A stretch of 64,000 nt of DNA from Misgurnus anguillicaudatus. Lineage: Eukaryota > Chordata > Actinopteri > Cypriniformes > Cobitidae. The notes under the pieces are model-generated. The model did not search any database, was not told where the DNA came from, and saw nothing but the letters and a program-made list of their open reading frames with translations. The translations under genes and the position numbers were made by a program. The stretch covers positions 6,267,501 to 6,331,500 of the forward strand of contig NC_073358.2 of NCBI RefSeq assembly GCF_027580225.2. The letters run 5' to 3'. Below are positions 36,350 to 46,900 of the stretch, piece after piece. The stretch's first letter is position 1. Each line of letters starts with the position of its first letter.

Positions 36350-36732
36350 GGCTGTTTCTTAATGCCAAGAACGCAAAGAACGGACTTGCGTCCTTGTGGA
36401 GATTGAACTTGCCAGGCAACCGCGGAAGAACGAACTCAGAAGGTCGCGAGAACACAGAACGCACTTATGAGAATTGAGATGTGTGCGATCTTCCTGTTGG
36501 TCACCTGACCTCCGCCATTGTTTTGCCTCAATGACTTCTGGGGCGTAAAGTGATTTCAGCGCCCAAGTCTGCACTCGATGCATCTTCGATATCAAGAACA
36601 CATCCGGGTATTTTCATGCGTCATCTGTCTTTGCGTTCTTGAGAATTGGAATGAACTTCGACTGTTAATGATGACGTAGAGCGAGGACACGAGAACGCAA
36701 GATCGCTGAAGATCGCATATTGAGAAACAGCC
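36349..36732. mobile_element. MITE with GGGCTGTTTCTTAA / TTGAGAAACAGCCC ends
   Basis: The inverted ends enclose 384 bp rich in AAGAACGCAA and GCGTTCTT motifs. A 3-bp CTG lies on both sides if the ends are taken as GGCTGTTTC. It interrupts the pseudogene at its acidic tail. Confidence 0.65.
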
Positions 36733-36949
36733 CTGCTGTATGAAGAATAGACTTCATTGCCCTTGACCTTTTGACCTTTGATTAGAATCACTTTTTTCTA
36801 TTTCAGTTTATTCTAATGGGGATTTGTTATACCCTATATATACACATATTTGACTATATGAGTGGTTTTCTCTTTTGTTTCTATAAATATGATACCAAAA
36901 TAACGGTTTGAATAGTAACTCCTTATTATGGAAGATGTTCAGTTGGACC

Positions 36950-37828
36950 TAGCCTGGGTGCCAGCCCATCTTAGCCCCGCCCACAAGATTTTGTAAACGG
37001 GAAGATGGGTCTGGGGTTTCTGCGTTGAGGAGCTACTATTTTAGGACAAATGCTGGTCGAACCAATCAAATTGTCAGGGCGGGCTTTATACGATGATGGA
37101 CAGATAATCAACAGTAACGTAATGAACCACGTCAACAAAGAGCGCGTGTGTTGAATGGCTGCCGCTGTAGAGTTCAGATGTGTGGATTCTGACATTGAGT
37201 CTGTACTAAAAGATATCGACAGAGCATTCATTTTAAAAGATGAACAGAGAAACGCGAGCAGGGCATTTGTTGATGTCCTATTCGGCAAAAGTTGGTCGCA
37301 ACTGAAATGGCTAACGTTATCACGGCGATGCAACTCAGCGTGCACGACGAGATGGATATAATTAGCGGTCGTTGCCAGCTTCTTTTCGGAAGCCCGGAAT
37401 CGTGGTTGCTGAATAAGTCAAGGGACATGCTAGGCTCCAATATTTTCAAGCAAACGTAATGGGTATCGTCGTGGATGAAGTTCACCTAACGTACAAATGG
37501 TAAGAGATAGTCTTACTCTATGACTAAGTAAATACTTCAAGTTGTGATATAAACGAAATGTTGTAAACATAATAGTTGTTGATGTACATTCGCTAACTCG
37601 GTATAATCACAATGTTAGTGTCATTGTAGCGAAAAACTACCAGTACGGTCAGGCTGCAAAGACGTAATTTCAACATACGTCACACACTCCGTTGCTCTGA
37701 TTGGTCGTAGGTCTATCCAATTGAGTGCAGAGGCATTTTTCGGTTGAGACACGCCTCATAATTATAGCTCAATGGAGCGGTATCAGACTCAAATTCTGAC
37801 TAGAATTGAGTATGGCAACGTCAGGCTA
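36950..37828. mobile_element. 879-bp element carrying a RecQ-like fragment, 9-bp target duplication
   Basis: AGTTGGACC occurs exactly at 36941-36949 and again at 37829-37837. The enclosed unit starts TAGCCTGGGTGCC and ends GGCAACGTCAGGCTA, short inverted ends. A 9-bp duplication fits Mutator-like elements, but no transposase is present to confirm. Confidence 0.75.
37155..37503 (+). pseudogene. RecQ-like DNA helicase fragment
   Basis: The first frame reads MAAAVEFRCVDSDIESVLKD and on to ASRAFVDVLFGKS, keeping a GKS that looks like the end of Walker A after an internal deletion. A shift of frame at about 37330 gives MQLSVHDEMDIISGRCQLLF and GSPESWLLNKSRDMLGSNIF, then a stop. A further shift gives MGIVVDEVHLTYKW at 37460-37500, with the DEVH Walker B box. 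It is followed by GTAAGA-like sequence, so an intron may begin there. The helicase core after motif II is absent. Such RecQ-like genes are multi-copy in fish. Clearly non-functional. Confidence 0.7.
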
Positions 37829-37861
37829 AGTTGGACCAACATTTGACAATATTTTAAGTAG

Positions 37862-38327
37862 GGATCATCAACATTTGCTTCTTAGACATCCTAAAGACTG
37901 TAAAAATACAAAAGTTAGAAAACATATATCAATAGGGTCCATAGGGGAGAAGTTCCACTGATCCAAGGTCACAGATTTTTTTAAATTATTTGTGTTTATT
38001 TAAGTTTTAATGCACCATACATCATCTAATCATGACAATCCTCATATCTATCAATTCCTCATGCAAAGATTAAGAGAAAATGGGGTGGATTGTGTCTGTA
38101 GGATGTATTGTTCAGATTCTATGTAGATTTAAAGTTTACATTTTTCACAGCCGAATATCAAGCACGGTCACAAAAGATGGTACAAAAAATCACATATGGG
38201 ACAATAATTTGCATGGGGAACATCGAAATTCCTTTACTAGACACCTTAAGGATTACAAAAAAACTAGGTTAAAAAATATACCTTTCGGGTGCAGGTGAAC
38301 TCCCCCTTCCTACCAGACTAAATTGGC
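37862..38327 (-). repeat. Right long terminal inverted repeat of the 4.07-kb element
   Basis: 466 bp, the reverse complement of 34260-34728 with scattered substitutions and small indels. Confidence 0.75.
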
Positions 38328-38530
38328 AAGTACGTCACTTTCACTTCACTTTATTAAAAATAAAACCCACCAACGGTGGTAAAGGTGATTGTAACCTTTA
38401 CTGTATCTCAAATGAGAACATAGCTCACAGTAATTGTTGCTATAAATTACTGGGTTTATCCTCCAGCTTATGAGACGTAGATGTTATCAAATATGTTTGT
38501 GATAATGTGAAATATGTTTATTGTCTTTAT

Positions 38531-39024
38531 ACACTGTAAAAAATCCAACTTTAAAATGTTCATTCAACAAAGAAAAGTAAGTAACTTGAACAAAGATTTC
38601 TTTGTTGAAGGGCATCAATTCATTATTTTGTGTTCACTGAATGAAAAAAGCATAACATTCAGCTAACAAATATTATTTTGTTGACTGGATTTAGATATAT
38701 AAGTTTTTGTCCAATTCGTTCACCCAACTTGCCAAACTGAGTAATCTGAACAAGCAATTAAAAAAAAAAACAATGGTCTGAATTAGTTGAATTTGGATAT
38801 ACTAAATTACTCTTTACCCAACTTAGTCACTAGTTGAGTAAACATAGAAATTTGCTTATTACCTAATCAGTTAAGTTGGTTCGACTTGTTGGTTTAAGTT
38901 GACATTACTCAGTAAATTGAGTTAGGTGAACTACATCATCCAAGAGTTGAGTAAACTCAAAAAAGCTGTGCAGCAAGTTGCCTTGAAATTTTAAGTTAAG
39001 TCAACTTTTTATTTTTTACAGTGT
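38531..39024. repeat. MITE with ACACTGTAAAAAAT ends
   Basis: ACACTGTAAAAAATCCAACT at the left and ATTTTTTACAGTGT at the right. The interior has repeated AGTTGA/TCAACTT motifs. A relative lies at 48125-48384. Confidence 0.75.
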
Positions 39025-39539
39025 AAGTTTATAAGTCTTTGAAATTAGAAATAAGTATCACCATTTTATTCAAGCTGATATCAAGAAGGTTCTTTAACGG
39101 AAAAACATAATTTAACGGAAAACTAGTTTTACAATTGCCCTTGATGTCACAGACATGATCTTGGATGATAACTACTATACAGATATATATATATGTATAT
39201 GTTCAAAGTCATCAAACTTTAGACAGCAAAAGAAAACATGAAAATCAAAAAACACCTTGACATTTGTTCAAAGTTTGTAATATAAACATCCTGGGCCATA
39301 AATGATGTTGATTATGTTCAAAGTAATCTTACTATAACATAAATCCATCCATACATAATTTACACATTGTATTACAGTAAACTGGGCTACTAAACAGCGC
39401 CATCTAGTGAATGCACTCAATATAATTGCATGGGCATTTTAAGAATATTTGAAGATATTGAAGTAACTATTAAAACTTTACAGAAACATTGAATAGATTA
39501 TGATTACAAATACATTTAAATTCTACCACATACACTATT

Positions 39540-39730
39540 AAAAACAAAGGTGCTACAGGATGCAATAGAAAAATTTGGTTCCATAAAAAACCTTTAATAT
39601 CAGAAGAAACCATTTTCTTTCAGCAAAGACTATAAATTTAGACTATAAATATGTATGAAAAATTATAATTTTAATCATCTTTGACTGAAATGTTTTTTAG
39701 GGAACCAAAAATGGTTCTTTTATAGCAGGG
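39540..39730. repeat. Dispersed copy of the GGTTCTTT repeat family
   Basis: AAAACAAAGGTGCTACAGGA, TTTGGTTCCATAAAAAACC and GGAACCAAAAATGGTTCTTT match motifs of the 13.8-16.3 kb array. Another copy lies at about 40455-40645. Confidence 0.55.
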
Positions 39731-39770
39731 TTTGCAAAACTGGGGTGCAGGAGTCAATGAAAAAAATTAC

Positions 39771-39949
39771 AAAATAAAATAAAATAAAATAAAATAAAAT
39801 AAAATAAAATAAAATAAAATAAAATAAAATAAAATAAAATAAAATAAAATAAAATAAAATTAAATAAAATTAAATAAAATTAAACAAAACAAAACAAAAC
39901 AAAACAAAACAAAACAAAACAAAACAAAATAAAATAAAATAAAATAAAA
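39771..39949. repeat. (AAAAT)n / (AAAAC)n pentanucleotide tract
   Basis: About 35 units. A block of AAAAT is followed by AAAAC units and then AAAAT again. Confidence 0.95.
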
Positions 39950-40433
39950 CGATATATTTTATTTATTTAATTTGCATGTCATATGACCATTACACATCAG
40001 AAAAATAGCCTATACTGTATGTTTTATGTATTACCATGAAGGTCCAATAACAGGTAACAATAACTATGTAAAATACTACAAAAAAAAACTTTAAAACTGA
40101 TAAAAAATAAATGTGTATGAAGTGAAACATGCATATGTGCTATTGAATATAAAAACATTTACTTCAAATCTCAGGGAGTACTTTAAATAAATAATTTAGG
40201 TGGGCGGTTGGCTGACCAAAAAGTTTTAAAACCTCATGGCATAAATGCGATGAACCATTTGTCGCACCTTTATTTTTAACAGTGTACAGTAAACAGTACA
40301 GAGAGGACACAGATCTGAAGTCATCTGTGTTTACATGGGAGTGTCTTTTGAAAGAGCTTTTGATAGACAGACAGCAAAGTAACACGAACAAAATATTATG
40401 TGCCATCAGCTAATTTCTTCATTTTAACTTATC

Positions 40434-40439
40434 TTTATT
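40434..40439 (-). terminator. Possible poly(A) signal AATAAA of the uroplakin-like gene
   Basis: TTTATT on the plus strand, 365 bp past the stop codon. Another AATAAA-type match lies further on at about 40268, so the true site is uncertain. Confidence 0.3.
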
Positions 40440-40803
40440 TTATCTTACAACTACACCTTTAAAAAAGTTTCCTAAAAGTTTTTTTGGGCTTTATAAACCA
40501 CCTTTAACATGCACAGTACCTTCTGTTGTAGAAAAGGTTTTTTATATTGAAAATGGTTTTTAAAAAATGGTTCTTTGGACTGAAATGTTACTTGGGGAAA
40601 AATGGTTGTTCTATGGTATTGTTATGAACCCTTAATTTAAAAAGTGTAATGATATTGAGTAATATAATTATAGCCTATCTAAGTGCCATCCTCTATTTTG
40701 CCATGTGACATACTAAATACTGCATAGTAATGGGTGGCCCAGGATTCTGTGCTGCGGTGATGGTGTTTGTAGGCTCATCTGCCCCCGTCCGATGGCACCA
40801 GGA

Positions 40804-40981
40804 TTATTTCCTGTTCTTGACAGGGCGTATGGTGTGCGTCTTTCCGGGGACAGTGTGTCTTTCCATTTCATAAGCAGGGTTGTCGTAGGGATGCATTCGG
40901 TCATGTAGGTTGTGGGTGTCATAGCGGGGTATACGCATTGAGCTCTTACCTGTAATTTGCTTCGAGTCATTCGTTCTACAG
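40804..40981 (-). CDS. upk3l: upk3l exon 6 (cytoplasmic tail and stop)
   Basis: 178 nt. The acceptor CAG at plus 40982-40984 gives TG+C (Cys214) and then CRTNDSKQITGKSSMRIPRY, on to YDNPAYEMERHTV and a TAA at 40804-40806. A second AG six bases further in would give TG+A, an immediate stop. A longer minus-strand frame over this exon (40713-40970) is the wrong register. Confidence 0.82.
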
Positions 40982-43900
40982 CTGAATGAGAATCAGAATT
41001 GAACTATATTAGCTTTGCCATGCAAGGACCAGAATAAACAAATCGTGAAAAATAAATAATGCAATAATGGCACCTGCAACTGAATGTAATGCTGAAATTA
41101 AAATGAACTGAAAGTATTAACTAACGCATTAAAGGCAGGGTGCATGATCTCTGAAAGCCAATGTTGACATCCTACCCCAATAGAATCTGGACCTTCTTTT
41201 GATAGACCCGCCCCACACATACGCAACCCAGGCAATGATGTTGGTTAGTAGACACGCCCTTTACTGCTGATTGGCTACAAGTGTGTTTTGGTACTCGGTC
41301 TGACTCCCTCTTTCAGTGTTTTTTTAAAAATCATGCACCCCGCCTTTAACTTATGTTAACAAATAAAACCTTAAAGAGTTCCTGAATTGAAATAGATTTA
41401 CTCACCAGACTACGCAGAGCATAATGAAGAATAAGAGTAAAAGTAGACCCACAGCCGCACATAGGATGGCAGTTATCACAACCATGGCAGCAGATCTTCC
41501 AGCAAAAGCACCACTAATGTTTTGATAGTTTTGCGCTGTATAACAGAGTATTAAGATTTAAAATGTTTTAATATTATTTAGCAGTTTACCCTGCAAGAAA
41601 AAGATAAAACTGTACATTTTCTGTCGCTGGGGCGGTACCCTAAGGTTCAGTTTTGTACCTTTACAGGTATACTAAATATAATACAATCTTGTACCTTTTT
41701 GGTTACAGTTACCCCTAAAATTTAACTGGTGCAAAATTGTTCCTTAAGGTACACAATAGGTCCTTAGGGTATGTTTTCAATATAAAGGTACAAAAATGAA
41801 CAATTAAGGGGTACCACCCCAGCGACAGAAAAGGTACAATTTTGTACCTTTTTTCTGACAGATGTTAATTTAAATACTTGATATGGACTCTTACGTGTGG
41901 CAAGAGTGATGTTTTGGGACCAGTTTGTTGTAGTAATAATACTGCTTCCATTGACAAGAAGATACTTGAATCTGCAAGGCAAACACAGTTGCAGGACAGT
42001 TAAAGGGGACATATCACGAAAATCTTTTTCCATGTTTAAGTGCTAAAATTGAGTCCCCAGTGTTTCTATCAACCTAGAAATTGTGAATAAGAACAACCCA
42101 GTAACTTAGTTTTAGTAAACCATTCTCAGCAAGCATGTATAAAAAAGATCATTGAAATTTGGCTATGATATTTATTACCTTATAATGTGCTGTTTTTATA
42201 TACATACACCGCAGGTCCCCTTACATGAAAGTCACAATCATGTTTCTACAATAGCTCAACTGTTCTGTAAAGCGCGTTTTGTCAATAAATTTTCTCAGGC
42301 TGCGTCTGAAGCCGCATATTGTACGGTACGTACTGAATGAGATGAAGTACCTACTTACTGACCATTAAAACGGCAGGTACTGTATAATAGTATGAATCCT
42401 GGTAGTATGAATGAGATTCAGAGGTACTATATCCGCCATGTTGACACATCACATGACATACATCGTCATCACGTCATGTCATACCAGCGCGAAAACAGCT
42501 GCATCACCAACGACGCCTCCTCTTTTTCATTGGATAACTCCTCTCACGGGGCATCATGGGATAGTGAAGTGTCCGTTGTATGCACACTTCAAAATCTAAC
42601 TGGAAGTAGTAGGTTATTAGCCAGGTACTTTTGTATACTTTTTTGGAATACTATTCGGACATACTACTCGCCTCGCCTACTGCTTATCACCTACTTTATA
42701 GTATGGAAGTAGGCGGTTTCGGACGCAGCATCAAACGATGACTTGTTTGTCCTGTGGCGGCTATCATAGCTTTACTATGTGATTCGAAAAGGATGGAGGA
42801 CCTTTGTGCTGCGTCCGAAAATCTAAATTGCTGCCTATCTGAGGCAGGATGGCATCAAGGCATGTCCGAACCCAATGTTAGGTTTACTTCCTGACTCCTG
42901 AGATCTTGTCCCACAATTCTATGTGTGTGCGCGCATGGGGAATGTGGTCGAGCCTGGTCGAGTCCGAAAAAATTAAATGGCGGCTAAGAAAGCACAAATT
43001 TAGTGTAAAAAATGTATATTTTCACTTTTTACACCTTTTAATTGCATTTCTAGCGAGAAATTAGTATTATAGTTTTCAAATATGTGATTAGTTATCTCAA
43101 AGGCGCTCTTTGTTTATATTTCAAACACGCTACGTTTGAAGTTTGAAGCGTTTTTCTTTCATGCCTTCGAAGTCATTGCCTCATGAGGCAGCGAGGCAAC
43201 AAGTCAGCTGCCTAATGCCACGTACACAACAAGCGTGGGACATCGCGTTACTCGCTCTAGATTACTCGCGGGATTTAACTTCGTGTCATGCAAATTTTTC
43301 GCTCGAGTTGAATATTTTCAACTTGGGCAAAGATGCGTTTGAGGCTAATAGCGCGTGTTTTCGCGGCAAACGTGCCGCCCATATCGTGTCATTCGCATCG
43401 CCTCAATGCGAGGACGCGTCTGGTCGTGTCTTTGCATTGACTTTGTATGTTATCTACTCAAGCAAATCATTGAACTCGCGTCTGGTATGAACCCTCAGTT
43501 AGTTTTCGGACGCAGCCTTGGGCTGTGTCCCAATTCAAAGGCTGCGACCTTCTAAGGACGTATTTTAAGACCGATTGCGTCACAGCAGCGCGACTTGAAG
43601 CTGGTAAGGACGTCCCAATTCAAAGGATGCTTAGAATGAAGCCTCAAAATGCGTCCTCATTTCTCCGCGATGTTAAGGATAGAACGAACGGAAACTTAAC
43701 AGCCGAGGATATCCCAAGATTCATTGCGCGCCTGCAACGGCTGCATATAACGGCTGGATATTCTAAAGTAAACAATTAAAACGTTCATTAAATAAAAGTG
43801 TGTATTTATCAAAAAAAAGTTTGTCACTGTTTTAGTATTATAAGTTATGTTTTGTGTTAATATTATTATTTTTATGATGCATATATTTCTAAAGATGATT

Positions 43901-46900
43901 AATTTAATATACTTTTGAATAGTTTAATATACTTAAACGTGTCATATTTTCTAAACTAAATTTATATTTTTCTGATTTCATATTTATTTTAATAAGTCAG
44001 AAACGTTTCCGCTATGTCCTGCTGACAGGCGCGTGCAGCAGGTGACGCCAATTATGGGTCGTCCGAAGGTTAGACCGTCTCATTTCAATTCTCTTCGCGA
44101 ACTTCTGAGGCTGCCACCTTGAAAGACCGAGTGCTCATCTTTAAGGTCCCATGCTTATAAGGTCCCAGCCCTTGAATTGGGACACAGCTATGGACTGAGC
44201 CATTGGTTGCGATTTACAGTCCCACCACTAGATGCCGCTAAAACTCCCTGACTGCACCTTTAATTTTATTAACATTTTTATTAATATTTATTTATAGGGT
44301 GACCATACGTACCATTTTTCCCGGACGCCTCCTAGATAGGAAGCGTGCGGGGAAAAATGGTCATCGTATGGTCAATTTATTTATTTATGAATAAACGTTG
44401 ATAATTTTTTATTAATATTTTAGTGTTTATATGTGAATGGATTACTAAAGCTTACAGTGCATTAGCGGTAACATTTAATATTAATTGTCAAAAAATGGTC
44501 CCTTGCTGTCACCGGGGCGATACCCTTTTACAAAGTACACCTTTGCAACAATTAAGTTCATATTAGTAGCTCATATTGTTGACAAAGAGTGCGAATTAGC
44601 ACCACAAATGCACAGATTAGCACCAAATGTATATCTAAAAATGGTACATATTAGCCCCAGACAGCTTGGGAACATTTTTGTCCATTTCTTTGGACAGTGT
44701 AGGTTATGATGAAACACGTTATTGTAAACATTGTATCTGTAACATGAATCAAATAAATAAAAGGTTATGGACTGCTTGACTTTAAGTCTTACCCCACAAT
44801 AGATCCAGTAGGCAATGCTCCATTACAGTTGACAGTACCACAGTTCCCATCGGCTCCAACTACAAAGTAAAGAGCGTCTGAGGATGCATTACATGGGAAG
44901 GCCGACAGAGGTCCAACTCTGGTCAGAAAGTAGTTTTTGGATGCTGCAGTGTTGAATGCTGATGGGTACGGTGACAGACTGAGGATGTTGCTGTTTGTGA
45001 GATCCGCATCAAAGGTGCTAGTTGCTAGAATAAATTACAACAAAAGATGTTTATAATAAAAGTATTATGTTATTTTATTCATTTCAATTTAATATGAGAT
45101 TTGTATTAAAGGGACTCATATATTTAGATTTTCAATGACATGCACACTGTCAGAAATAAAGGATCAAAATATGGTCCCTAGCTGTCATTGGGGATTGTCC
45201 TCTTTTTAAGACCTAAAGAGTATCTCAAAGGGACATATTTCTACCAAAAGTGTACCTAAATGGTGCATATTTTTTTTGAAGGTGTAGGCTTCTGCTCCAG
45301 TGTCAGCTTGGGACCATTTACTGACCATGTTTTTCTGACAGTGCATGCGTTCATTCCCTTCCGGAAAACTTAGCAGACCCCTTTATTCATTCCTTAATTA
45401 TTTATTCACACATTTACAGTAAATAATTATTTGTCATAGTTTTACCTGAGCTCAGTGAAGGCACCAGCCATATGTCACAGCTCGGACATGTATTATTAAA
45501 ATAACAGTGTGGCTGTTTCAGTATTACAGAGTTGGTGGTGATTTTGGCTTGCAGATCAGCTGGGGTGACCTCGGGAGTCTGACCTGTAACAAAAGTGACA
45601 AAAAGTTTGCAAAGCATTTTTTGGGGGGGCTCCCATTGTTCTCAACTGAATACATTGAACAATAAAGAGGTTTCAATCTGTTTCACAAACACCTGTCATA
45701 GAGAAAACAGATTGGGTAACACCTACACCAACCCTGAATGTTGTAATTACGGTACAGGTGTTTTGTTGTAAAAGACACTGGGTAAGGAATGAAAAGCACA
45801 GGTTCAGTCTTGTCAGTGTAAACTCTTTAGTGTTTTACTATAGTGGATCATTGACAAAAAATGTAAGTGTCATTTGCTTCACCTGATTAATAGGACATTT
45901 AATTTAGTCAAACAGATTTGACTATTAACACAAAAGAATCAAATACAATACAAATTATATTTTTGTGCTATGCCATCTTTCAGTTCTTTGTGTAAGACTT
46001 CCGGTAAATAGTAGTCATATTGAGAGTGACACGGGTGTGCCGTTTTGACTGTTAATGTTTCTTATGGAATCCAGAAAGACCGGCATCATTTTTGCAGTTA
46101 GGGGTTGCCATAATAGCTGGTACAAATGCAATAAATCTCTCTAAAAAAAAAAAAAAACATTTGTTTTGATAATCCCAGCACCATAGCTGAATGTGGATTT
46201 GGCTCACATGCACCCATGATCTATATCCACACATCCATCAAGTAAAACGGTCGAAATAATTTGCAAATTGAAATCAAGATGAATGGAGTGGTAATTGAAA
46301 AGGTTAATGAAATAAAATTTTTAGGAGTTATTATTGACAATAAAGTGAACTGGAAATCACACATTAGTTATGTTAGAAGTAAGGTTTCAAGGAGTATAGC
46401 AATAATTGGTAGAGCAAGACCATTTTTGAATCAAAAGTCTTTACGTATGCTTTATTGTTCATTAGTTTTGCCATACTTTACTTATTGTGTGGAAATATGG
46501 GGAAATAATTATATAACAACACTTCAGCCACTTGTTATTTTACAGAAGAGAGTTTTACGGATCATTCATGGGGCGGGTTATAGGGAACATACTAATATAT
46601 TTTCTATGGAGTCTTAATTACTAAAATTTAAAGATTTGGTGGAGTTACAGACTGTGCAAATTCTATATAGGGCAAAGTGTAATGATTTACCTCAAAACGT
46701 ACAGAAATTATTTACTTGGAGAGAAGGAGGGTACATGTTGAGAGGAAAATTAAATTTCATATTACCAATGGTACATAGTAGGAAGAAAAGTTTTTGTGTT
46801 TCCATACAAGGGGTGAAACTGTGGAATAACCTAAATGAGAAGCTTAAGAAATGTCAAAATATAAAACAATTTAGGAAAAGATTTAAAGAAATGATTTTTG

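Larger units (their letters stand above)
34260..38327. mobile_element. 4.07-kb element with about 467-bp terminal inverted repeats
   Basis: The left arm 34260-34728 and right arm 37862-38327 are inverted copies with few differences. They share CACCTGCACCCGAAAGGTAT, CCCATGTGTGATTTTTTGTA, GTCATGATTAGATGATG and TTGATGATCC or their close variants. Both flanks show AAGTA (34255-34259, 38328-38332), a candidate 5-bp target duplication. Inside are a short ORF start at 35252, a SINE3 fragment, a damaged protein-coding fragment (35738-36349), a MITE (36349-36732) and a RecQ-like unit (36950-37828). I do not recognise the superfamily. Confidence 0.75.

Noticed and set aside
40713..40970. 85-residue minus-strand frame over upk3l exon 6
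   Set aside because: Wrong register; the right one starts at the CAG acceptor and ends at the TAA at 40804 with NPAYEM.
43143..43779. Three overlapping plus-strand frames
   Set aside because: They fall in two adjacent MITEs and cross element borders; no family motif.
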